This document shows positions 1 through 4,976 of a stretch of DNA of 5,572 nucleotides, one piece after another (the first letter of the stretch is position 1; every line of letters begins with the position of its first letter). The notes under the pieces were generated by a model. That model was not told where the DNA came from. It saw only the letters and a list, made by a program, of their open reading frames with translations, and did not search any database. Origin of the DNA: Eubacterium sp. (GTDB taxonomy: Bacteria > Bacillota > Clostridia > Lachnospirales > Lachnospiraceae); assembly GCA_020844525.1 (NCBI GenBank), contig JAJGAH010000189.1:1-5572 (forward strand), in the 5' to 3' direction. The translations under genes and the position numbers were made by a program.

Positions 1-271
1 CAATCTTTTTACAGGACTGGAAAAGGCAGAGGATGAAAAAAATATTCAGAATATCCCGAAAGATCTTCCGATTCTGATTTTTGGCGGAGGTGATGATCCG
101 GTGGGAAATTTCGGAGAGGGCCCGAAGAAGGTAGCAGAGATTTACCGGGCAAGCGGCATACATGATGTTGATTGCAAGATTTATCCGGGAGACCGGCATG
201 AGGTGCTCAATGAGATCGACCATGAAGTGGCTGATAGAGACCTGATTGCCTGGATTCTTCAAAGAATCTGA
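1..271 (+). CDS. Alpha/beta hydrolase, C-terminal 89 residues (5' partial)
   Basis: The reading frame enters the window already open (first full codon at base 2) and stops with TGA at 269-271. The visible part matches the C-terminal third of the serine hydrolase fold of the lysophospholipase / monoacylglycerol lipase type (Hydrolase_4, S33-like). A hydrophobic strand, LPILIFGGGDDPVG (fragment residues 22-35), carries the probable catalytic Asp32, and PGDRHEVLNE (62-71) carries the probable catalytic His66. The closing helix ends DLIAWILQRI. The nucleophile serine and lid domain lie upstream of the window, so the substrate cannot be judged; an ester or lipid hydrolase in the cytoplasm is the family expectation. 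It is followed by a 128-base gap with no visible terminator before pgeF on the same strand, so co-transcription with pgeF is possible. Fold assignment is fairly firm; exact function is unknown. Confidence 0.8.
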   Translation, partial: NLFTGLEKAEDEKNIQNIPKDLPILIFGGGDDPVGNFGEGPKKVAEIYRASGIHDVDCKIYPGDRHEVLNEIDHEVADRDLIAWILQRI

Positions 272-399
272 AGCAATCACGTAATAACCGGAAAAATTCA
301 TGCAAGGCCAGAGAAGTATTTATACAAGACAGAAACAGGGTTCATGTCAAAGCCGGATGTGAATGGGGCGTTTCCGCAGGCAGATGGGGGAGAAGAGCG

Positions 400-1287
400 A
401 TGCTTCAGAACGAAGGAAAACCGTTGGGATTTACATTAAACAGAAAAGGAAACTCTGGTCTCCCGGTTGTTTCCGGACATCACATCCCCATGCTGCGGTT
501 CCCATCACTGGATCGGACCGGCATTGTGGAGCATGGCTTTACTACCAGATTGGGAGGAGTAAGCGGATTTGAGCCCGGGATGGAGCATCTGCGTTCTCTG
601 AATCTCAGTTTTACCTGGGGAGACCGGGAAGAAAATGTCCGGGAAAACTTCAGACGGGTTGCCGGAGAGTTCGGTGTGTCGCTGGATCGTTTTGTTCTTT
701 CCGCACAGACGCATACGAAGAATGTACGTCTGGTAACAGAGGCGGATGCCGGGATGGGGCTGACGAGACCGCTGGCATGGACAGATGTGGACGGACTGGT
801 GACAGATGTGCCGCAGCTGGTGCTGAGCATTTTTGTCGCGGACTGTGTCCCGGTGGCTTTTGTCGACCCGGTGCATCGGGCCATTGGTCTGGCGCATTCC
901 GGCTGGAGAGGTACTGCAGGCAGGATCGGTCAGGTCACGGTTGCGATGATGAAGGATCATTTCGGGAGCAGACCGGAGGACCTGATCTGTGCCATTGGCC
1001 CCTCGATCTGCCGGGACTGTTACGAGGTTGGTGAGGACGTGGCGCAGCAGATGGACGCGGCGTTTCCAGGACATCTTGATGAGATTCTGGAGGACAGGCA
1101 TAACGGGCATTATCAGCTGGATCTCTGGAAGGCAAATCGTATTGTGCTGGAGGATGCAGGTGTGCTGCCGTCCCATATTTCTGTAACGGACGTATGCACC
1201 TGCTGTAATCCGGAAGTGCTGTATTCACACAGGGCATCACACGGAAGGCGCGGAAATCTCGGTGTCTTTCTTATGCTGAAGCCGTAA
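400..1287 (+). CDS. pgeF: Peptidoglycan editing factor PgeF (YfiH / laccase-domain family)
   Basis: This encodes a 295-residue protein of the YfiH/PgeF/LACC1 family (once annotated as multicopper polyphenol oxidase). Established work on the family links bacterial PgeF to removal of wrongly built UDP-MurNAc-L-Ser precursors, and the human relative FAMIN/LACC1 to purine nucleoside metabolism. Conserved blocks in order are EHGFTTRLGGVS (44-55), SAQTHTKNV (101-109), VADCVPV (146-152), LAHSGWRGTAG (164-174), AIGPSICRDCYEVG (198-211), and TCCNPEVLYSHR (267-278) followed by GRRGNLGVF. The active-site triad of the family is intact: His105, Cys149 and His166. The ATG at 400 is preceded by a purine-rich GGGGGAGAAG (386-395). 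The N-terminus is some tens of residues longer than in E. coli YfiH, as is common in clostridia, so a later ATG at 490 is possible but less likely. No strong promoter was found in the gap before it; TTCATG (297-302) with TATACA (321-326) is a weak candidate. The protein should be cytoplasmic. Confidence 0.93.
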   Translation: MLQNEGKPLGFTLNRKGNSGLPVVSGHHIPMLRFPSLDRTGIVEHGFTTRLGGVSGFEPGMEHLRSLNLSFTWGDREENVRENFRRVAGEFGVSLDRFVLSAQTHTKNVRLVTEADAGMGLTRPLAWTDVDGLVTDVPQLVLSIFVADCVPVAFVDPVHRAIGLAHSGWRGTAGRIGQVTVAMMKDHFGSRPEDLICAIGPSICRDCYEVGEDVAQQMDAAFPGHLDEILEDRHNGHYQLDLWKANRIVLEDAGVLPSHISVTDVCTCCNPEVLYSHRASHGRRGNLGVFLMLKP

Positions 1288-1365
1288 GGCAGCGGCAGGG
1301 CTGCATTCCTGATCCTGCAGCTGAAGCTGTAAGGCGGCAGCAGGGTTGTATGTCTGATCCTGGAT
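1276..1365 (+). repeat. Imperfect tandem duplication, 2 x 45 bp, spanning the pgeF stop codon
   Basis: Unit 1 (1276-1320) and unit 2 (1321-1365) both begin CTGAAG and then carry TAAGG, a run rich in GGCAGC words, and TCTGATCCTG or CCTGATCCTG. Counted by hand, 36 of 45 positions agree and most differences are transitions. Unit 1 starts in the last codons of pgeF (Leu-Lys-Pro-stop) and unit 2 repeats Leu-Lys-Leu-stop in the same frame, because 45 is a multiple of three. Reading through the first TAA would therefore add only about 14 residues. The end of unit 2 overlaps a short palindrome, CTGATCC (1354-1360) and GGATCAG (1362-1368), around a single T. No T-tract follows, so this is not a terminator. 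Confidence 0.75.
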
Positions 1366-1368
1366 CAG

Positions 1369-1461
1369 AATCTGTGCATGAATGTATTGACACTGATTTT
1401 TGAATCTTTCATCACAAAAAAATTCTTTTTGCCCCTGCTGTTTCTATGGAAAATCTACAAT
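1369..1461. other. AT-rich non-coding stretch upstream of the aminotransferase promoter
   Basis: This part of the 306-base gap between pgeF and the aminotransferase gene holds no supportable gene. It contains a TTGACA (1387-1392) without a good -10 box 16 to 18 bases downstream (CATCAC at 17), and A/T runs (A7 then TTC then T5, about 1416-1430) that could bend DNA or help a nearby promoter. No T-box, SAM or other riboswitch signature was recognised. Confidence 0.4.
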
Positions 1462-1491
1462 TATGCAAGATTGAGATGCATTACTTGCATA
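1462..1491. promoter_or_regulatory. Operator-like dyad TATGCAAG-N14-CTTGCATA
   Basis: A perfect 8-bp inverted repeat has TATGCAAG at 1462-1469 and CTTGCATA at 1484-1491, and its centre falls on the smaller palindrome ATGCAT (1476-1481). The dyad occupies the place where a -35 box would sit for the TATAAT at 1499-1504, and that promoter has no recognisable -35 hexamer. The placement suggests a binding site for a dimeric transcription factor controlling the aminotransferase gene. Whether it activates or represses, and which family binds, cannot be told from sequence. An RNA hairpin in a transcript from further upstream is the alternative reading. Confidence 0.5.
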
Positions 1492-1495
1492 TGGG

Positions 1496-1504
1496 TGTTA
1501 TAAT
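1496..1504 (+). promoter_or_regulatory. Extended -10 promoter of the aminotransferase gene
   Basis: TG at 1496-1497, one base, then a perfect TATAAT at 1499-1504 make an extended -10 element, which can work without a -35 box. No TTGACA-like hexamer lies 16 to 18 bases upstream; the operator-like dyad is there instead. Initiation is expected near 1510-1512, giving a leader of about 83 bases. That start point lies inside the left arm of the terminator described next. Confidence 0.6.
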
Positions 1505-1550
1505 GGTCTGCAGTGGCCGTATGGCCGGATGACTGCAGACCTGTTTTTTT
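1505..1550 (+). terminator. Intrinsic terminator directly abutting the -10 box
   Basis: GGTCTGCAGT (1505-1514) pairs perfectly with ACTGCAGACC (1532-1541). An inner GGCC-GTAT-GGCC hairpin (1515-1526) stacks on it, leaving a 5-base bulge (1527-1531). TG and seven T residues (1544-1550) follow, so this is a classic Rho-independent terminator. It would end transcripts arriving from pgeF, 218 bases upstream. Its left arm begins on the base after TATAAT, so RNA begun at the local promoter should lack the first six or so bases of that arm. Confidence 0.8.
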
Positions 1551-1593
1551 CTAAAGACAGAACAGAAAAACCGGAGCGGAAGGAGTACAACCT

Positions 1594-2883
1594 ATGAAAC
1601 CCTACAAGGAAATGAGTAAGGAAGAGCTTGCGTCAGAAATTGAGCTGCTCAGAAAGCAGTACAAGAAGTATCAGGGCATGGAGCTGAATCTGAACATGGC
1701 CCGCGGAAAACCCTGCAAGGAGCAGCTGGATCTTTCCATGGGACTGATGGACGCACTCACATCAGATGCAGATCTTACCTGTGAGGATGGGACGGACTGC
1801 AGAAATTATGGTGTGCTGACCGGCATCCATGAGGCAAAGGTTCTGATCGGAGACATGATGGAGAATAATCCGGATGATATCATCATCTATGGAAATTCCT
1901 CTCTGAATGTTATGTATGATACCATTTCCAGAGCATATTCGCACGGGATCATGGGAAATACTCCGTGGTGCAAGCTGGATAAGGTGAAATGGCTCTGTCC
2001 GGTTCCGGGCTATGACCGTCACTTCGGTATTACAGAGTATTTTGGGTTTGAGATGATTCCGATTCCGATGTCTCCCACTGGTCCGGATATGGATATGATT
2101 GAGAATCTGGTTTCCAATGATGACACAATCAAGGGAATCTGGTGTGTTCCGAAGTATTCAAATCCGCAGGGTTATTCCTATTCCGATGACACGGTCCGCC
2201 GTTTTGCAAGACTGAAGCCGGCGGCAAAGGATTTCCGGATCTTCTGGGATAATGCCTATGGCATCCATCATCTCTATGATGACAAGCAGGATTATCTGAT
2301 TGAAATTCTGGCAGAGTGCAAGCGCGCCGGTAACCCGGATCTGGTCTATAAATTTGCTTCTACATCCAAGATCACCTTCCCGGGCAGTGGTATTGCAGCG
2401 ATGGCTACCTCACCGAACAACATGAAGGATATTCTGGAAACCATGAAGCATCAGACCATCGGACATGACAAGGTAAATCAGCTTCGTCATGTGCGTTTCT
2501 TCGGAGATATCCATGGCATGGTAGAGCATATGCGCAAGCAGGCTGATATCATTCGCCCGAAATTTGAGGCCGTAGAACAGATCCTGGATGAGGAGCTGAC
2601 CGGGCTGGATATCGGTACCTGGACTACGCCCAGAGGAGGTTACTTCATCAGCTTTGATGCTCTTGACGGATGTGCGAAGGAAATCGTCGGAAAATGCAAG
2701 AAGGCAGGCGTACAGATGACCGGTGCCGGAGCAACCTGGCCCTATGGAAAGGATCCGCACGATTCCAATATCCGGATTGCGCCTACCTATCCGCCGATTG
2801 ATGATCTGAAGGTTGCGGCAAGACTGTTTGCACTGTGTGTAAAGCTGGTCAGCGCCAGGAAGATTTATGAGCAGATGCAGTGA
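1594..2883 (+). CDS. PLP-dependent aminotransferase, aspartate aminotransferase type (class I/II, MocR-like AspT group)
   Basis: This encodes a 429-residue cytoplasmic aminotransferase that resembles the Aminotran_MocR (PF12897) group, whose characterised members act as aspartate aminotransferases. The expected reaction is L-aspartate + 2-oxoglutarate to oxaloacetate + L-glutamate. Visible fold type I landmarks are LNMARGKP (33-40) near the N-terminus, YGNSSLNVMYD (99-109) at the cofactor phosphate region, CPVPGYDRHF (135-144), YSNPQG with Asn190, FWDNAYG with Asp219, STSKITFPGSG with the Schiff-base Lys259, and SNIRIAPTYP with Arg394 for the substrate carboxylate. All key residues are present and the length is normal for the group. 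The start at 1594 is supported by AAGGAG (1580-1585), 8 bases before the ATG. The gene stands alone between its own promoter and a bidirectional terminator. Substrate preference is inferred from family membership; another amino acid donor cannot be excluded. Confidence 0.88.
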   Translation: MKPYKEMSKEELASEIELLRKQYKKYQGMELNLNMARGKPCKEQLDLSMGLMDALTSDADLTCEDGTDCRNYGVLTGIHEAKVLIGDMMENNPDDIIIYGNSSLNVMYDTISRAYSHGIMGNTPWCKLDKVKWLCPVPGYDRHFGITEYFGFEMIPIPMSPTGPDMDMIENLVSNDDTIKGIWCVPKYSNPQGYSYSDDTVRRFARLKPAAKDFRIFWDNAYGIHHLYDDKQDYLIEILAECKRAGNPDLVYKFASTSKITFPGSGIAAMATSPNNMKDILETMKHQTIGHDKVNQLRHVRFFGDIHGMVEHMRKQADIIRPKFEAVEQILDEELTGLDIGTWTTPRGGYFISFDALDGCAKEIVGKCKKAGVQMTGAGATWPYGKDPHDSNIRIAPTYPPIDDLKVAARLFALCVKLVSARKIYEQMQ

Positions 2884-2885
2884 GC

Positions 2886-2923
2886 AAAAAACGGAACCGC
2901 TTTAAAATGCGGTTCCGTTTTTT
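2886..2923. terminator. Bidirectional intrinsic terminator between convergent genes
   Basis: Six A residues (2886-2891), CGGAACCGC (2892-2900), an 8-base loop (2901-2908), GCGGTTCCG (2909-2917) and six T residues (2918-2923) form a perfectly symmetric terminator. The 9-bp G+C-rich stem has a U-tract on whichever strand is transcribed. It starts 3 bases after the aminotransferase stop codon and lies 24 bases beyond the purC stop, so it serves both genes. Confidence 0.93.
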
Positions 2924-2947
2924 ATGCCATTCATTTCTATACTATTT

Positions 2948-3820
2948 TCACTGGATCTCGGATCCGGTCAGAAGCTTGTAGGCCTCCTTGTACTTTGCAA
3001 TGGTCTTGTCAATAACGTCCTGTGGCAGGTTGTAATCGCTGTCCGGGTGTGACTTCAGCCAGTCGCGGACAAACTGCTTGTCAAAGGATGGCTGTGAATG
3101 TCCGGGCTCATATCCCTCTGCCGGCCAGAAACGGGAGCTGTCCGGTGTCAGCATCTCATCTCCAAGCACAACATTGCCATTTTCGTCAAGACCGAATTCA
3201 AATTTGGTATCCGCAATGATGATGCCTCTGGAAAGTGCGTACTCTGCACATTCTGTATAGAGCTTCAGAGTATAGGTCTTCAGGCAGTTTGCATAATACT
3301 CACCATGTCCGGGATACAGCTTCTCCAGCACGTCAATGCTCTTCTCATAGCTGATATTCTCATCATGATCGCCGATTTCAGCCTTTGTGCTTGGTGTGTA
3401 GATCGGCTCAGGAAGCTTGTCGCATTCCTTCAGGCCTTCCGGAAGGCGGATGCCACATACAAGGCCGGTCTTCTGATAGCTTGCCCAGCCGCTTCCGGTG
3501 ATGTATCCACGTACAATGCACTCAATGGGAAGCATTGTCAGCTTCTTGCAGAGCATGCTGTTGCCATCGAACTGTGGCTGCTGGAAGAACTCCGGCATGT
3601 CCTTCACATCCGTGCTGATCATATGGTTTGGCAGAATGTCTTTCGTATAGTCAAACCAGAATCTGGACATCTGTGTGAGGACGGTGCCCTTTTTGGTAAC
3701 CTTGTTCTTCAGAATCACATCAAAGGCAGAGATACGGTCTGTGGCAACCATGATCAGGCTGTCGCCATTGTCATAGATCTCACGGACCTTGCCTTCCTTG
3801 ATCGGCTTGAATTCCTTCAT
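2948..3820 (-). CDS. purC: Phosphoribosylaminoimidazole-succinocarboxamide synthase (SAICAR synthetase)
   Basis: This encodes 290 residues of PurC (EC 6.3.2.6), which joins CAIR and L-aspartate using ATP to give SAICAR in de novo purine synthesis in the cytoplasm. Visible motifs are KEGKVREIYD (8-17), the nucleotide-binding N-lobe start; ATDRISAFDVIL (26-37); the PurC signature LPIECIVRGYITGS (97-110); TPSTKAEIGDHDENIS (142-157); the second signature IADTKFEFG (202-210); and DEMLTPDSSRFW (221-232). Its length fits the long form seen in many clostridia and in yeast rather than the roughly 235-residue E. coli/Bacillus form. The open frame extends upstream to 3898, but the ATG at 3820 is chosen because AGGAGGG (3833-3827) lies 6 bases before it and the family N-terminus starts there. 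The in-frame ATG at 3850 has no ribosome site. No other pur gene is visible on either side, so purC is separate from a pur operon at least within this window. Confidence 0.96.
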   Translation of the reverse strand: MKEFKPIKEGKVREIYDNGDSLIMVATDRISAFDVILKNKVTKKGTVLTQMSRFWFDYTKDILPNHMISTDVKDMPEFFQQPQFDGNSMLCKKLTMLPIECIVRGYITGSGWASYQKTGLVCGIRLPEGLKECDKLPEPIYTPSTKAEIGDHDENISYEKSIDVLEKLYPGHGEYYANCLKTYTLKLYTECAEYALSRGIIIADTKFEFGLDENGNVVLGDEMLTPDSSRFWPAEGYEPGHSQPSFDKQFVRDWLKSHPDSDYNLPQDVIDKTIAKYKEAYKLLTGSEIQ

Positions 3821-3879
3821 GAATTTCCCTCCTGTTGGATACAATTTCATCCTGAAATAATCTCCGGTTGTCGTCTTAT

Positions 3880-3908
3880 AGTATAAGAAGAAACACATTT
3901 AAAGGCAA
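3880..3908 (-). promoter_or_regulatory. purC promoter, TTGCCT-17-TATACT
   Basis: On the minus strand, TTGCCT (3908-3903) and TATACT (3885-3880) are separated by exactly 17 bases, a good sigma-A type promoter. Initiation near 3873 gives a leader of about 53 bases. No purine riboswitch or Bacillus-type PurBox was recognised in the leader. The -35 element lies in the zone where the -35 of the opposite HAD gene promoter should be. Confidence 0.65.
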
Positions 3909-3926
3909 GATAAAAAAGATATGTAG

Positions 3927-3932
3927 TATAAT
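3927..3932 (+). promoter_or_regulatory. -10 box of the HAD phosphatase gene promoter
   Basis: A perfect TATAAT stands 67 bases before the TTG start codon, behind an A-rich spacer. The hexamer 17 bases upstream is GGCAAG (3904-3909), a poor -35, so the promoter is likely weak or needs help. Initiation is expected near 3939. Confidence 0.5.
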
Positions 3933-3939
3933 GTCCCTG

Positions 3940-3955
3940 TCTGCAGGAGTGCAGA
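3940..3955 (+). other. Hairpin at the predicted 5' end of the HAD gene transcript
   Basis: TCTGCA (3940-3945), GGAG loop, TGCAGA (3950-3955) form a perfect 6-bp stem with a 4-base loop. With the TATAAT ending at 3932, it would sit at the very 5' end of the mRNA, a position where stems can protect against 5'-dependent decay. There is no T-tract after it, so it is not a terminator. Confidence 0.4.
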
Positions 3956-3998
3956 GAAATGCAGGCCATGAGGATATTTCAAAGGGGAGGAACATTTT

Positions 3999-4718
3999 TT
4001 GAAAGCAGTTTATTTTGATCTGGACAATACACTATACAGCTATGACCATGCAGACGCAGCGGCTGCGGAAGCAGTGCAGGCTTTCTGCAGAGAGCAGTTT
4101 GGGTTGGAGCCGGAATATACACATCAGGAGATTATAAAAATTATGAATCTGCTGATCGATGAGATGGGCTGGAAGCAGGCGGCAACCCATGACAGGCTGA
4201 TTCGCTTCTCACGTTTTCTGCAGAAGATCGGTCAGCCGGTGTTTCCGTATGCCGGCATCATGTATAACCTGTACTGGGACACGCTGATTCAGAATATGGT
4301 GCCGGAAAAGGGCATTTATGCGTTTCTGCGGCTGCTGAGACAGCGGGGATATTATGTGGCCTGTGCAACCAATATGCTGTCTGCCGTACAGTACAGAAAG
4401 GTACAACATCTGGGTATGGGAAGTCTTCTGGAGGACATGATCACAAGCGCGGAGGCGTGCACAGAGAAGCCGGATCCTGAATTTTTCCTTTTCTGCGTGC
4501 GGAAGGCGGGTTTTGCGCCGGAGGAGTGTGTCTATATTGGAGATAACTATCGCCTTGACGTGCTGGGATCCGCAAAAGCCGGTCTTCACGCAATTCTGTA
4601 CCAGACCCCAGACCTTGCAAAGCGCCACGAGGGGGCACCTGCCGGAGTTCCTGTCATCTGCGATTATACTGAAACAGAAAAGAACCTTGACCTGATTGAT
4701 GGTCTAAAGATCAGCTAA
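3999..4718 (+). CDS. HAD-superfamily hydrolase, subfamily IA (phosphatase-like), TTG start
   Basis: This encodes a 239-residue haloacid dehalogenase superfamily protein. All four HAD motifs are visible: motif I FDLDNTL with nucleophile Asp7 and acid/base Asp9, motif II ATN with Thr124, motif III EKPDP with Lys157, and motif IV IGDNYRLD with Asp182 and Asp187. The roughly 75-residue insert after motif I is helical, as in C1-cap members such as YjjG-type 5'-nucleotidases and N-acylneuraminate-9-phosphatase-like enzymes. A Mg-dependent phosphatase acting on small cytoplasmic phosphometabolites is the likely role; the substrate is not predictable. The TTG at 3999 is chosen because GGGGAGG (3984-3990) lies 8 bases before it and motif I begins at residue 6, while the next in-frame ATG is codon 50, well past motif I. 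It diverges from purC and is followed by a tandem array, not by a recognisable terminator. Confidence 0.88.
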   Translation: MKAVYFDLDNTLYSYDHADAAAAEAVQAFCREQFGLEPEYTHQEIIKIMNLLIDEMGWKQAATHDRLIRFSRFLQKIGQPVFPYAGIMYNLYWDTLIQNMVPEKGIYAFLRLLRQRGYYVACATNMLSAVQYRKVQHLGMGSLLEDMITSAEACTEKPDPEFFLFCVRKAGFAPEECVYIGDNYRLDVLGSAKAGLHAILYQTPDLAKRHEGAPAGVPVICDYTETEKNLDLIDGLKIS

Positions 4719-4802
4719 TAGCCTAAGGATCAGCAGCCAGCTCATAATCAGCCAATAGCTTAAGGATCAGCAGCCAGCATATAGATCAGCAAAAATCTGA
4801 TC
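4709..4802 (+). repeat. Degenerate tandem array of five ~19-bp units starting in the HAD gene's last codons
   Basis: Units begin at 4709, 4728, 4746, 4765 and 4784, each opening with GATCAGC or AATCAGC. Units 1 and 3 continue as TAATAGCCTAAG or CAATAGCTTAAG. Units 2 and 4 continue as AGCCAGC plus an AT-rich end. This gives a higher-order period of 37 to 38 bp. Unit lengths are 19, 18, 19, 19 and 19. Unit 1 supplies the last codons (Ile-Ser-stop) of the HAD gene. Unit 5 is itself an inverted repeat, GATCAG (4784-4789) and CTGATC (4797-4802), with a 7-base A-rich loop. No T-tract follows, so it does not look like an intrinsic terminator. Confidence 0.8.
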
Positions 4803-4841
4803 ATCTGCAGCGTTTATACGGCTGTCAGGCGTGGCTATAGG

Positions 4842-4853
4842 ATGCATATGCAT
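4842..4853. promoter_or_regulatory. 12-bp palindrome ATGCATATGCAT upstream of the LtaS-like gene
   Basis: A perfect 12-bp palindrome lies 31 bases before the -35 box of the next promoter, in an otherwise unstructured AT-rich stretch. It could be a protein-binding site. It shares the GATGCAT and GCATATG words with the dyad region in front of the aminotransferase gene. Chance is possible for such a short AT-rich palindrome. Confidence 0.3.
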
Positions 4854-4884
4854 GAAGTTTTTGTGAATTAAATGTGAAAAACAC

Positions 4885-4912
4885 TTGATTCAAAGAAAAA
4901 TTATGTTATCTT
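4885..4912 (+). promoter_or_regulatory. Promoter of the LtaS-like gene, TTGATT-16-TATCTT with extended -10
   Basis: TTGATT (4885-4890), a 16-base spacer and TATCTT (4907-4912) form a plausible sigma-A promoter. The spacer ends in TGT, giving an extended -10 (TG at 4904-4905). Initiation near 4919 leaves about 58 bases to the ATG at 4977, or about 28 to the alternative GTG at 4947. Confidence 0.55.
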
Positions 4913-4976
4913 AGTAAACAGTGTCTAATCACAAGGTTAATTTCCAGTGTTTTTGCAGAAAGTTGGTATCCCTGAA

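Noticed and set aside
1446..1532. Small ORF of 28 codons (ATG 1446, TGA 1530-1532) ending at the right arm of the terminator, a possible leader peptide
   Set aside because: There is no Shine-Dalgarno sequence before the ATG, it runs through the operator and -10 box, and its residues show no run of an amino acid that would suit attenuation of an aminotransferase gene.
1369..1593. T-box or other riboswitch ahead of the aminotransferase gene
   Set aside because: No T-box core sequence or specifier-like structure and no other riboswitch core was seen; the terminator alone does not support one.
3098..3886. 262-residue open frame on the plus strand opposite purC
   Set aside because: It lies wholly antisense to a clearly conserved gene, has no ribosome site or recognisable domain, and is best explained as a codon-bias shadow.
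3821..3898. 26-residue N-terminal extension of PurC
   Set aside because: The extension contains the mapped-looking -10 box and leader, lacks a ribosome site at either upstream ATG, and does not resemble the PurC family; AGGAGGG points to 3820.
3968..4018. Out-of-frame mini-ORF (ATG 3968) overlapping the HAD gene's TTG start, possible translational coupling
   Set aside because: It has no ribosome site of its own, while the TTG has a good one; the overlap is probably incidental.
4784..4802. GATCAG / CTGATC hairpin as a terminator for the HAD gene
   Set aside because: The stem is only 6 bp and the following bases are ATCTGCAGCG, with no T-tract.
4709..4802. CRISPR array or plasmid-type iterons
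   Set aside because: Units are contiguous without spacers, are degenerate, and sit at a gene's 3' end with no cas, rep or origin features nearby.
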